A DNA stretch of 64,000 nucleotides from Parus major (Eukaryota; Chordata; Aves; Passeriformes; Paridae), in NCBI RefSeq assembly GCF_001522545.3, contig NC_031782.1, positions 15,782,705 to 15,846,704 on the forward strand. The letters are read 5' to 3'. The position numbers and the translations under genes were made by a program. The notes below the pieces were generated by a model, which had not been told where the DNA came from, made no database searches, and was given only the letters and a program-made list of their open reading frames with translations. Position 1 is the first letter of the stretch. Every line of letters begins with the position of its first letter. Of this stretch, positions 1 to 11,000 are shown piece after piece.

Positions 1-964
1 GTGCTGAGGGTTTTTGGCAGGGTCGGGCTGCAGCTCCAGCCCCTGGCAGGGAGCGCGGAGGCGGCGGAGGCAGCCAGGGAAGCGGCAGTGCCGAAGCACG
101 CTGTCCGCAGGCCCCCGGGGGACTTTGCTCGGCCAGCCGAGGTGCCGGGGTGAGGAGCCAGCTGAGGGGGAGCAGCTTGTGAAGGCGTCACCAGGTGCGC
201 TGGGAGCTCGCGGGTGCTTTTGGGAGCCGCGGGTTCTCCGCGCCTGCTGCGCCCCGAACACCCCGCAATAAATAAACCCGTGATTCACCCAGGTGTGACG
301 GCAGGGCACGGCGGCCACTCCAGCCCCATCAGCGCAGCCAGCAGAGGAGCTCTGCAGCCTGCCCGCAGCCCTGCTGGCCTGCGGGGCCGAGGAGGGCTGG
401 GCACAGCCCCCGGTGAGCTCGGTCCCACGGAGGGACCCTCCCGGCTGCGCTGGCCCGGGTCCCTGGCCCTGTGCGATGAGGTTGTGGGGCTGTGAAGCGC
501 CGGCTGGGAGAATAAACGAGAGATTCAATTATTAAAAGCACCGAGAGACGAGCGAAAAGGGAGAGCCGAGCCGCACGTGTGCGGGCGGGGAGCGGAGGGG
601 TCCCCGGGGTGAGTGGATCGGGGGGCCGCGGGGACCCCCGCTCGCCACGGGCACGGCGCTGGGCGCGGTGCCGGCAGCCCGGAGCCGGGCGGCTCTGCCC
701 GGCAGCCGCTGCCCGCTCGTCCCGGCAGCCCGGCCAGGCTCGGGATCTGATAAGGAGCCGGAGCTCCACCTCCCCGTGGTGGTGGCGGCGAGAGGCGGAG
801 GCAGCGGCGGGCTTCCCCTGCACATCCTCACACACACCGAGGGACGGAGGCGGGCACGGACCGAGCTGCCCACCGGGGCTGCCTCCAGCCTGAGCCGCCG
901 CTCCGCCGGAGGAGCCGCAGCCCCGGCCAGGGGAGGGGGGCGGTTCCCACGGGACATTTATATA

Positions 965-1056
965 TATTTTTTTCCCCCCTCCCCCCTTTTTTAAAATTTT
1001 TTTTCCTTCTTTCTTTTTTTATTTTTTTTTTTTTAATTTTCTTTTTTTTTTTTTCC
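965..1056 (+). repeat. Long T-rich/pyrimidine tract inside the CpG island
   Basis: Roughly 90 bases are almost entirely T with short C runs, embedded in CpG-rich sequence. It is probably a decayed poly-A tail of a minus-strand insertion or a simple repeat; such tracts also disfavour nucleosomes. No retroposon body is recognisable next to it. Confidence 0.7.
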
Positions 1057-1198
1057 GTTTGGTTTTCATCCGTGGATAACGCTCGAGAGGAGCCGGGGGG
1101 GTGGGGGGAGCCCGGTCCCGGCGGGAAGGAGGCGATGGAAACGCCGCGGGACCAGCGCGCAGGGGCTCGGCACGCAGCGCGGAGCCGGCACCATCCAA
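1000..1198 (+). other. PCDH1: Candidate non-coding exon 1 (3' boundary only)
   Basis: A good splice donor, CAA|GTAAGA, sits at 1198/1199 in the CpG island just downstream of the TATA-like and T-rich segment. Known PCDH1 genes have five exons, and the four found here lack a first 5' UTR exon, so this is a plausible end for exon 1. The 5' boundary given is arbitrary. A second candidate donor, GGG|GTGAGT, is at 608/609. No ATG between here and 1198 is needed, because the coding exon carries its own start codon. Confidence 0.35.
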
Positions 1199-1647
1199 GT
1201 AAGAGCTGCAGCGGGGCCGGGACCCTCGCCCGCAGCCAGGCAGAGCCGCGGGGGGGGGGGTGCGGGATGCCCCGCACCGGAGCTCGGCGCTGCGCGGGAG
1301 CGCGGGGCCGGGCGGCGGCGGGAGCGGCGCTGGCGAGCATCCCGCTCCCGAGCATCCCGCATCCCTCCGCTCCCCTCCGCGCCGGGCTGCGCGGAGCTCC
1401 GCGGCCAGCGGGGCGGCTCCCGTTTGTCCCCGGTCCCGCCCGGCGCTGCCACTTGTTGTGCGGAGCGGAGCGCGGCCAGCCCCGCACAGAGCAGCGCAGG
1501 GCGGGCGGTGGTTGCGGGAGGGCGGCTGTGGCCGGGGGGGTGCGCGCATGTTTCGGGGTGTTTATTTTTCCGCGTGGGGGTGGCCCTGGGTGTGTGTCCC
1601 TCGTCCAGCCCTGGGTGTGTGCGCCCGCGGGGTGCGTGGGAGAAGTT

Positions 1648-1969
1648 NNNNNNNNNNNNNNNNNNNNNNNNNNNNNNNNNNNNNNNNNNNNNNNNNNNNN
1701 NNNNNNNNNNNNNNNNNNNNNNNNNNNNNNNNNNNNNNNNNNNNNNNNNNNNNNNNNNNNNNNNNNNNNNNNNNNNNNNNNNNNNNNNNNNNNNNNNNNN
1801 NNNNNNNNNNNNNNNNNNNNNNNNNNNNNNNNNNNNNNNNNNNNNNNNNNNNNNNNNNNNNNNNNNNNNNNNNNNNNNNNNNNNNNNNNNNNNNNNNNNN
1901 NNNNNNNNNNNNNNNNNNNNNNNNNNNNNNNNNNNNNNNNNNNNNNNNNNNNNNNNNNNNNNNNNNNNN
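1648..1969. other. Assembly gap (N)
   Basis: This is a run of N. Its right edge falls exactly at the start of a 19-bp tandem array, so the missing sequence is probably more of that array. Confidence 0.99.
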
Positions 1970-2159
1970 GCTCTGAGTGTGTCAGCCGGCTCTGAGTGTG
2001 TCAGCGGGCTCTGAGTGTGTCAGCCGGCTCTGAGTGTGTCAGCCGGCTCTGAGTGTGCCGGCGGGCTCTGAGTGTGTCGGCGGGCTCTGAGTGTGTCAGC
2101 GAGCTCTGAGTGTGCCGGCGGGCTCTGAGTGTGTCAGCGGGCTCTGAGTGTGCCGGCGG
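1970..2159 (+). repeat. 19-bp minisatellite, 10 copies
   Basis: There are ten head-to-tail copies of a 19-bp unit (GCTCTGAGTGTGTCAGCSG), with variants GTGTGCCGGCGGG and GTGTCGGCGGG in some copies. The array begins at the edge of the N gap, so true copy number is probably higher. Its frame is open on both strands, which explains the spurious long ORFs here. Confidence 0.95.
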
Positions 2160-4604
2160 GCTGTGCGTGCCTGCGCCGCGGAGGATCCCCGTTCCCCGGT
2201 ACGCTCGGCTGAGCGCGAAGTCGGTGTCGGCGGAGCGGCTCCCGTGGTTTTTTGCACTGGTGTCTGCGTGCGTGTGTCCGTGTGTGTCCGTGTGTGTGTG
2301 TGCGTGTCTCTGAGCGTGTGCGCGGGGCTGGCGGAGCCGCCTGGGGGAGCGGGGGCTCCTCTCCCCTCCGTGCCCGCAGCCGGAGCCGGCGGCAGCCGGA
2401 GCCTCAGCCCGGGCAGCGCCGCGGGGACCGGGGAGCCTCGGCCGCGGCGGCCGGCAGAGGAGCCCGGCCTCCATCCTCCCTCCCAGCCGCAGCAGCGGCT
2501 CCCCCGGCGCTCTGCGAGGCCGGAGGGGACCCTGTCCCCCTTCCCCAAGGTCCTCCCAACCCTCCCGGCTGCATCCCCGGAGCGGAGCCGCTCCCGCTGT
2601 GCCCGGCTCCCAGCGGCCCTACCGGGGTGTTTCAGGCCCGCGGCATTTTTGTCTTCCCCCAGGGCCCCTCTCCAGCCGGGGTGGAGGGTGGGATGGTGGC
2701 GGGAGAGGGGGGGACAGGAGCCCGGAGTGGCTGTGGGGGACCCTCGGGTGGGAGGCTGGGGGTGCCACTCCAGGGAGGCTCTGACAGGTCTCTGCCTCGC
2801 TGGCTGCCAGAGTTGGAAGGGATGTGGAGAAGGCAGCAAGACAAGGGAGGGCCCTGGGCTCTGCCGGCTTTTCATCACAGCCCAGCTCCTCAGGGATGAT
2901 TTTGGGGTGATGCTGTTGCCAGGCCAGTGGGGTTCCCCCTCGCGGGGTGCTCTGGCTCTGGGCGCTCGGGCCCAGCCTGCAGAACCGCCGAGCAGCCGCA
3001 GTGGCAGCCGGAGCTGGAGCAAATCCTGGGACGAGCTACGGAATACCCAGGATTCAGCCCATCCGTGCTTCGGCGCAGGACTGACCAGCCGTTTTCTCGG
3101 CTGACACGATCCCTGATCTCGGCGTGGAGCTGGGATGAGCTGTTTGCTGCTTGCTGGGATGTTGCTCCAGCTCCCGATGTCGGAGCAGGGCTGGGGGGAG
3201 CGCGGGGGGGAGGATTAGCACTTGTGTGCTCAGTGCAGGGTTTGGACACACTTGTAAGCCGTGGCTCCGAGCCACGCAATCAGCCGTTGGGAGCAAGGAG
3301 AGGCTGGACTTTGGTGCCCATTCCCGAAGCGGTGCTGCCTCCCGTGGAACGGGGCCAGGAGGCTGTGGGAATCACAGGGAGCACAGGCTTGTTCAAGCAG
3401 TTGCTTAAATTCGCGGCGCTTTATAACCTCTCTCTCATTAAGGCTTGTTTTCTGTTGGTTTTTTTGTTGTTTTTTTTGGTGGGGATGGCTGAATTCTGTC
3501 GGATTTTGCATGCCACTGTCCTCCGAGAGCTTCCCAGTCATGCATTAAGCAGCGTGACTAACGCCTCTCTCATGTGGTTCAGTGTCTCTCACACTCTCCC
3601 CGTAGGGAGAATTGTGTGTGCGGAGGAATAGTTGTTTTGGGAGGGGTTTTTATTTTTAAGTGCTCTGTGCTTTGCCAGCAGGTTGGAAAAAGGTGCCTGG
3701 CACCAAAGAAGAAAGTGTGGGATGGTCCTTAGATCCCATGGGAAAATAGCCTGGTGCCTTGGACTGGCCCCTGGGAAGCCTGTGTCTCCTGCACAGACGT
3801 GCTTGTGGAGGCTTCCTCTTCCTCATCTTCCTCCTCCTCCTCACGCCCAGCTCTGAGCTCTCACGTCTGCACTGTGTCATTTGCACCCCTGGGTGCCCGA
3901 GCAGGATTCCCGACCCTGCTGATTCCTTATCCTGCCGAGCCCAGGGCCCCTTGTGCCTTGCAGCACTGCTCCTCAGGCTCTCAGCCCCTCTCCTCCTCCC
4001 ACCTCCCTGCTCTGCAGGCTTCCTTCCTTCACCTGCAGGAATGGGGCTTGGCTTCACACTCCAGCCTTGGTTTTGGAGCAGAAATCCTGGGTGCTGGGCA
4101 CCTTAGGGTGACACCCTTCCTCCTCCAGGCTGGCACAGGGCTCCTGGCATTTCCAGCTGCTGGGCCCTCCCTCCCAGCTCCGTCAGCTGTGCAAGGCATC
4201 AGCGCTGCCTCGAGACTTTCCCCTCTCCCTGCGATCTTTCACCTCACACCAAGGCTTAGCCAGGATGTGGCTACGTCACCAGCAGCCAGGGCCCAGCCCA
4301 GTGCAAACAGCCCAGTGCAAACAGCCCAGTAGCAGGCACAGCACCTCTCCCAGCCCGGGCATCCTCCAGGAGCCCTTTCCCAACAGCTGGAGCTGCCCGT
4401 CTTCCCTGTCCTCACCCACAGCCATCCTCAGTGGGAGCGCGGGGCTGACGGAGCTCGGGGCAGGTTCAGCTTCCCCTGGAGGCAGCTGGATGTGGGGGGT
4501 CTGGTGTGAGCGCACCCCGGGGGTGTGGCAGACACGAGTGTGACCCAGGTGCCGGTGCCCCCGCACGGGTGACATCACACACATCCGCAGGCGGCGGTGC
4601 CGGG

Positions 4605-4835
4605 GGCATGCGCACACGCGGGCACACGCGTCGTGCGGGGCACACGCACGTGCAGGAGCGCGAGCTCGCACCTGGGGCACGGGCCCAGAGCGGGCAGGGA
4701 TGTGCTGCTCTCCCCGTGTGACACTCCTGTGTGCCCTGCTAGGGCACGGGTGTGATGTGTGTGCCTTTTCCTGTGGGAGCCGTGCTCCGGGCGGGTGCAC
4801 AGCCCTGGAATGCTCACAGTGCACACCCAGTACAG

Positions 4836-4866
<31 letters not shown>

Positions 4867-4878
4867 TGTGCACACACT
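4605..4878. repeat. Alternating purine-pyrimidine stretch with (CA)n microsatellite
   Basis: The stretch 4605-4670 is rich in CG, CA and TG dinucleotides (GCGCACACGCGGGCACACGC and similar). A pure CA repeat occupies about 4836-4863 and runs straight into CGTGTGTGCACACAC. The CA/TG switch makes a partial inverted repeat. Such sequence can adopt Z-DNA; that is inference from base order only. Confidence 0.85.
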
Positions 4879-5699
4879 GTCCATGCCGATGCAGAGTTCT
4901 GTTGTGGTTCTGCTCGGCTCCTGACCTCCTCCATCCTCAGCCTGGGCCAGGGATGGAAGAGGTCTTGCTCTCCTCATCCCTTCCTCCTGGAGTCACACAT
5001 CCCAGAACCAATGTGGGCTGTTCTGCACGGCCTCAGCAGCTGGGAATGGCTCTGCTCTGCACAAAGGAATGGCAGGACAAGGGAGCAGAGGCAAGCTTGG
5101 CTTCAGGGCCACAGTCCCCTCTCCAGGCACTGAGATGTATTTTCCCTGTGGAGGCAGAGCTCATCTCTTCCATGTCCCCACATTCAAAGGGGTGGAGGGA
5201 CTGGGAGCTGTTGGCTTGTGGGAAGTGCCAAGGAGGACAGGGCAGGGTGTTCCACTTGCTGATGATCTGTACAAAGCCAGGCTAACCAGGAACTGGGCGA
5301 TTGCTGTGTGGCACCACGGAGGGGCATGGTGATGGGGCACTTGCCCATGGAGCATTTGCTTATCCTTGAGTGCAGAGTATGGAGAGATGGGAGCGGCGAG
5401 AGCAGGGTGATGCTGTGGGGCCTTGGCAGATGTTTGTGGCTGTTCATTTTAGGGCATCCAATCCCTGGGTTTTTGGATGTCAGTGATCTGTGTTGAACCC
5501 CTTTATGCTCACAGCTCAGCAGAAGCCATGTGGGTGCTCCTGGACCCTGGAGGAGGAAAATGTGTTCTTAGAACGGAAATCAGGGAACGGGAAAGCTGGT
5601 GGCCGAGCACAGCACCTGACAGGGGCTTGGTGGCAGGCTTGACACAGGAGGGGACAGTCTGTGGTGCTGGCAGTGTGCCTGGCACGGCCTGGGCAGTGT

Positions 5700-6840
5700 G
5701 TGGGCACAGGGAAGAGGAGCAGGGGCAGCAGTGCAGGGGTGCAGGGGTGTCTCTGCAATGCAGGGGGGCAGCGCTGCCGGCACTGCCGCTGCAGCAGCAG
5801 GGTGGGCACTGGCGCGGGGTGGGCACCCAGTGCGTGCCATGTCCCAGACTGGAGTGGGAGGGAACAGGAAGGAACAGTGTGTCTGCAGTGAGGAAGGGAA
5901 CAGGAGCTGCTGGTGCAGGGTGTGGGGTTGCCTAGTGACTGTGCAGCGAGGGGGATGCTGTGCTGCCGTTGCAGTGAGCCGGGGCTGGGCACTGCCGGGG
6001 GCTGCCCGGGGGGTTCCTGCACTGCAGAGCAGCCCGGGCAGGGACCCTGTGTCCCTCCGTCTGCTTGGGGCACCGGGGCTGGCAGTGCTCCACAGGCAGT
6101 GCGGGAGGGACGGTGCTCAGGGCATCCCTGCAGTGCCGGGTGGGCGGTGCCTCAGTTCCTCGCAGTGCGAGGCTGGCAGTGCCACAGTGCTGGCAGTGCA
6201 GTGAGGGCAGTGCTGCTCTGTCCCTGCCACAGCCCTGCCCCACGGCCCTGCAGTGCTGGAGGGGTGGCAGCCTTACATATCCGCAGCACCCCATGGCCCT
6301 GCAGCGCCCTGCAACCCCGCAGTGCTGGACGGGCGGCATCCCTGGATCGTGTTCCTGCAGTGCTGGATGGGCAGCAGTCCTGCATTCCTGCAGTGTCCTG
6401 TGTTCCCCAAGTGATGGCTGCTGCTGTTCCTGCAGTGTAGGCAGTGATGGATGGCAGGGAGATGTGGGCTGGCAGTGCCCCGTGTCCCTGCAGTGCTGGG
6501 TGCATGGCAGCCCAACATCCCTGCAGCAATTCACGGCTCTCCATCCCTGCATGGGTGGCAGCCCTGCATTCCTGCAGTGCCCTGTGTCCCTCATCCCTGC
6601 ATCCGTGCAGTGTCCCACATCCCTGCAGTGCTGGATGGGTGTCAGCCCCACATCCCTGCAGTGCTGGATGGGTGTCAACCCCACATCCCTGCAGTGCTGG
6701 ATGGGTGTCAGCCCCACATCCCCGTGGAGCAGGCAGAGGTCCCTGTTTGGTGCTCCCGTTCCTGCAGTGCTGGCAGCTGTGTGCAGTGCCCTTGTGTCCC
6801 TGCCGTGCATGGCAGGCAGTGCCCCTGCACTGGTGGCACA
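5700..6840 (+). repeat. Degenerate CTGCAGTG-rich minisatellite
   Basis: Over about 1.1 kb the motif CTGCAGTG(CTGG) recurs every few tens of bases with related spacer text (CATCCCTGCAGTG, GGATGGGTGTCAGC). The copies at 6621-6719 are three near-perfect 33-bp units. Because 33 is a multiple of three, both strands show long, low-complexity open frames that are not genes. Confidence 0.85.
6621..6719 (+). repeat. 33-bp tandem repeat, 3 near-identical copies
   Basis: The unit begins CCCTGCAGTGCTGGATGGGT and ends CAGCCCCACAT. The three copies differ by a single G/A change (CAGCC versus CAACC). This is the youngest, most homogeneous part of the larger degenerate array. Confidence 0.95.
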
Positions 6841-7234
6841 CAATGCTCCAGTGTTTGGGTGGTGAGAAGCTGTCTCAGAGTCTGGCCGGCTCCCATCGGG
6901 TTGTTGGCAGCAGGCTGCCTGCAGTCCACCCTGTTACTGTGCCTCGTTGGGTCTAATTACAGTTGGTGTGGTGACGAAGAGGGTGGACAGTGGCAGGAGT
7001 GGCTTCCTGCAAGTGACAGGGCTGAGGTTTCAATGACAGGGTTACTCACTCCAGCAGGGCGTTGCAGGAACCTTGCAAGCTGGGACGGGTCCTTCAGGGC
7101 ACTGGAGGCTGCCAGGAGCCAGCCCCAGCAGCCCCTTCCCTTCGGGAGCCGTGCCAGGACCATGTGCAGTCCCACATGGCGCAGTGGGATAAGCCAGGGA
7201 AGTCCCTAACCTCCGGTGTCTGTGTCTCCTCCAG

Positions 7235-7251
7235 CTCCCCTGCAGCGCAGG
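7235..7251 (+). other. PCDH1: 5' UTR portion of first coding exon
   Basis: Seventeen bases lie between the preferred acceptor (CTCCTCCAG, ending 7234) and the start codon at 7252. The start context has A at -3 and G at -1 (GCAGGATGA), a favourable Kozak match at -3. The frame stays open upstream through this short stretch, so a start in exon 1 cannot be excluded. Confidence 0.6.
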
Positions 7252-8049
7252 ATGAACCCGCTGGCGTCCTGCCTCGGCCTGTGGCTCCTCTGCCAGCTCC
7301 CAGCCCTGGCCTCGGGGACACGTGCCATCTACAAAGTGCAGGAGGAACAACCCCCCAACAGCCTCATAGGGAGCCTGGCCTCCGACTACGGCTTACCGGA
7401 CATGGGGCACCTCTACAAGCTGGAAGTGGGGGCCCCGTACCTCCGTGTGGATGGCAAGACAGGGGACATCTACACCACAGAGACCTCCATCGACCGGGAG
7501 AACCTGCGGGAGTGCCAGCACCTCCTCCCTGGAGAGCCCTGCTTCCTGGAGTTCGAGGTGTCCATCACTAACCTGAACGCCAACAGCAGCCCGCGCCTGC
7601 TCGAGGGGCAGATCGAGGTGCTCGATATCAATGACAACACCCCCAACTTCGCCTCGCCCGTCCTCACCCTCTCCATCCCCGAAAACACCAACATCGGGAC
7701 GCTCTTCTCCATCCCCCTGGCCATGGACCGCGACTCAGGCCCCAATGGCGTTGCCTCCTACGAGCTGATGGCTGGTCCGGAGGCGCAGGAGCTCTTTGGG
7801 CTGCAGGTGGCCGAGGACCAGGATGAGAAGCAGCCTCAGCTGATCGTCATGGGGAACCTGGACCGGGAGCAGTGGGACTCCTACGATCTGACCATCAAGG
7901 TGCAGGATGGGGGAAACCCCCCGCGGGCGAGCAGTGCCCTGCTCCGCATCACCATCCTGGACATGAACGACAACGCGCCCAAGTTCGAGAAGGCCCTGTA
8001 CGAGGCAGAGCTCTCTGAAAACAGCCCAGTGGGGCACTCTGTCCTCCAG
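7252..8049 (+). CDS. PCDH1: PCDH1 coding exon A: signal peptide, EC1, EC2, start of EC3
   Basis: This exon has 266 codons and ends in phase 0 at CAG|GTGAGT. The first 21 residues ([20 protein letters not shown]...) form a short signal peptide with a leucine-rich core. EC1 follows, opening [19 protein letters not shown], the paralogue-diagnostic PCDH1 N-terminus. Calcium-linker motifs DINDNTP (125-131) and DMNDNAP (237-243) close EC1 and EC2, and LDRE-type motifs sit inside EC2. EC1 has Cys88 and Cys97 nine residues apart, a likely EC1 disulphide as in other protocadherins. The human leader is longer by about 35 residues as I recall. I chose this ATG because it is the only one that gives a compact signal peptide directly before the mature start. 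The frame runs on into the intron to a stop at 8461-8463, which would matter only if the intron were retained. Confidence 0.94.
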
Positions 8050-11000
8050 GTGAGTGCAGGGAACTCTTCTCCTCACCTTTTCCCCTCCCGCCTGGCTGCA
8101 GGGACAACCCAGGAGCATCGGCATGGTCGTGGTTGTTCCAGGGAGGAGGGAGGGTTGGATGGAGGAGCCCACAGTGTCACCCGGGGCCAGCGGGCAGGCA
8201 GGTCCCTGGCGTGTCACATCTGCTTGAGCGAGGCTGGAGAGGATGTGCTGGAAGGCACAGCCAGAGTGGGGCTGCAGGACAGAGATGAGGGGCGGCAGCA
8301 GCGCTGCAGGAACAGGGTTCCGGGTTACTGGGAGGGCTGGGACCTGAGGGCCACCGGGAGCCTGGCTTGGGGCCAGCGCGGTCCCAGTGCTGCCCGCACA
8401 CAAGACACAGACCCTTTCATAACTTGCATTCCCTTGGCCGCTCCGTGGAAACTCAGGAGGTGAAGACAGGGAGCATCCCTGCTGCCCGTGCGCGGGGCTG
8501 GCTCTGGAGGTGCCCTGCTGTCTACAGCGAGCGAGGGCTCTGCCTCGTCTTGGGCACCGCTGCAAACTGGCCCGGAGAGCCCAGGGGGCTGGATCTTGGT
8601 GGATTTGGCTTGGAGGGGGCATTGAGATGATAGTAGTCGACATCTGTTTATCTGCAGCTGCCATCTTAATAAGCGGAGCGCGGCCAGCTCTCATCTGCCT
8701 GCTAATTCTGATGTGAATTTTTTAAGAATTCATTTTTCACTGTTTAAGAGAATGGGAGTTGGAAGCAGATAAGGGAGCTGCATGGCCGGGAGGAGAATGG
8801 GCTGAGACGCCGCTGCTGCCATTGCTCAGCTTTTATCTTTCAGGGGGAAAATGACTTCCGCCTGTTTTGTGAGTGGAGGTAAAAGGTGGAATTTACATTT
8901 AACAACTTTCGTTCTCCATCCAAATCTGCTGAGCAAGATAACGGCGGAGCAGCAAATGGTGCAGAGAAGAGGCTGCTCAGAGAGCCGATTAGGGAGGCAA
9001 ATGTTAGACAAACCTCATCTTCTTTAGAAAGCAAATAATAGGCGTAGAGGCAGGTTTATGGGGATGCAGGGCTCCTGGCGGGCGGGCAGGGATGGACGGT
9101 GCTGTGCAGGGCTCAGGCAGCCCCAATCCCTCCTTGGCTGCATCCCCAGATGCTGCGATGGAGCTGCTGCAGCTCCGTTCCTGCAGCAGTGTTGCCTCCC
9201 TCCTCACCCTCACCTGAGCCAGGCAGCTGCTCCAGCTCCTCCTCGGGGGCACAGCTGGAGCTGTCCCTCCCTGCTGCTGGCTGGGTCTCAGCGGCACGGT
9301 TCCATGGTTCTGGAGTGCCTTCGTGCTGGAGCTGGCCGGGAGGGGAGCGCAGCCAACCGGCCCAGCCGGTTTCTCCGGAAGAGCGAGGCAAAAGCCTCCG
9401 TGCCTGAGGGCGGCTCCCAGCTGCTCTGCCGGTCCCAGGCTCTTTGCCCCACAGTCCTTGGCCCCAGAAGAGGAAATCCTGGTTTTCCCCCCACAGCTGT
9501 CCCCAGGGAAGGCCACGGAGGGGCTGGCTCCACTGTGCCTTTATCCTGCTCACCAATTGTCCCTCTGTCCCCCAGGTGAAAGCCAACGATTCGGACCAGG
9601 GTTCCAATGCCGAGATCGACTACTCCTTCCACCAGGCCTCGGACATGGTGCGGCGGCTGCTGCGCCTGGACCGCGCCACGGGGCTCATCACCGTGCAGGG
9701 CCCCATCGACCGTGAGGACATCGGCACCCTCAAGTTCTCCGTCATGGCCAAGGACAAGGGCGCCAACCCCAAGAGCGCCCGCACGCAGGTGGTGGTCACC
9801 ATCAAGGACATGAACGACAACGCACCCTCCATAGAGATTCGGGGCATAGGATTGGTCACCCACCAGGATGGCATGGCCAACATCTCGGAGGACGTGCCAG
9901 TAGAGACAGCAGTGGCTCTGGTGCAGGTGTCCGACCGAGATGAGGGTGAAAATGCAGTGGTGACCTGCGTGGTGGCCGGTGACGTCCCATTCCAGCTGCG
10001 CCAGGCCAGTGAGACAGGGAGTGACAGCAAGAAGAAATACTTCCTGCAGACCACCACCCCGCTGGACTACGAGTCGGTGAAGGAGTACACAATTGAGATT
10101 GTGGCCGTGGACTCGGGGAACCCGCCCCTCTCCAGCACCAACTCCTTGAAGGTGCAGGTGATGGACGTCAATGATAATGCCCCTGTCTTCAGCCAGAGCT
10201 TCACTGAGGTGGCCTTCCCTGAGAACAACGAGCCCGATGAGCTGGTCATGGAGGTGAGCGCCACTGATGCTGACAGTGGCTCCAACGCCAAGCTGGTTTA
10301 TTCCCTGGTGACAGACCCCTCCTCCAAGGGCTCTTTCACCATTGACCCTGACTCCGGGGAGATCCGGGTGAAGGCGGTGCTGGACCGAGAGCAGCGAGAA
10401 CGCTACGAGTTCTTGGTGGTGGCAGAAGATAAGGGCAGCCCCAGCAAGCAGGGCACAGCGTCCGTGGCCATCAACGTCATGGACAGGAATGACAACGACC
10501 CCAAGTTCATGCTGAGCGGCTACAACTTCTCAGTGATGGAGAACATGCCGCCCCTCAGCCCTGTGGGCATGGTGACGGTCATCGATGCTGACAAAGGAGA
10601 AAATGCCCGGATCCAGCTGTCAGTGGAGCAAGACAACGGGGATTTTGTCATCCAAAATGGCACTGGCACCATCCTCTCCAGCATCTCTTTCGACCGGGAG
10701 CAGCAGAGCACCTACACCTTCCGACTCAAGGCGGTGGACGGTGGGGATCCACCCAGGTCTGCCTATGTGGGGGTGACCATCAACGTCTTGGATGAGAATG
10801 ACAATGCCCCCTTCATCACTTCCCCCTCCAACGCCACCTACAAGCACATCCTGCCCCACACCAGCCCTGGCCAGCAGGTGAGCAAGGTCAAGGCAGAGGA
10901 CATCGACTCGGGCATCAATGCCGAGCTGATCTACAGCATCACAGGAGGAAACCCCTTTGAGCTCTTCCAGATCTCCCCGCAGAGCGGAGACATCACCCTG

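Larger units (their letters stand above)
1..1640 (+). promoter_or_regulatory. PCDH1: CpG-island promoter region of PCDH1
   Basis: The first 1.6 kb is very rich in G+C and CpG, with GGGCGG/GGGGCGG-like boxes, unlike the introns that follow. It lies about 6 kb upstream of the first coding exon on the same strand, which is where a non-coding first exon and promoter are expected. A TATA-like run (TTTATATATA, about 957-966) and a pyrimidine tract interrupt the island. The transcription start cannot be fixed from sequence alone. A neighbouring gene could share this island on the opposite strand, but I see no coding exon on the minus strand here. Confidence 0.6.
1199..7234 (+). other. PCDH1: Intron 1 (predicted), between non-coding exon 1 and first coding exon
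   Basis: The acceptor is at 7233/7234 (TGTCTCCTCCAG); two further AGs at 7245 and 7250 could also serve. From 2170 to 4600 the sequence is GC-rich with TG-rich and pyrimidine-rich patches, and I see no gene or recognisable transposon there. From 4900 to 5690 I see only non-repetitive sequence. From 5700 to 6840 it becomes a degenerate CTGCAGTG-rich minisatellite. From 6850 to 7230 nothing stands out apart from the acceptor. The 5' limit depends on the uncertain exon 1 donor. Confidence 0.5.

Noticed and set aside
1072..2014. Several frames in the CpG island up to 307 aa
   Set aside because: They run through the N gap and the 19-bp array; composition is that of CpG-island DNA.
5932..6843. 303-aa minus frame with HCRDVGLTPIQ repeats
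   Set aside because: It is a translation of the 33-bp and related CTGCAGTG repeats; open only because the unit is divisible by three.
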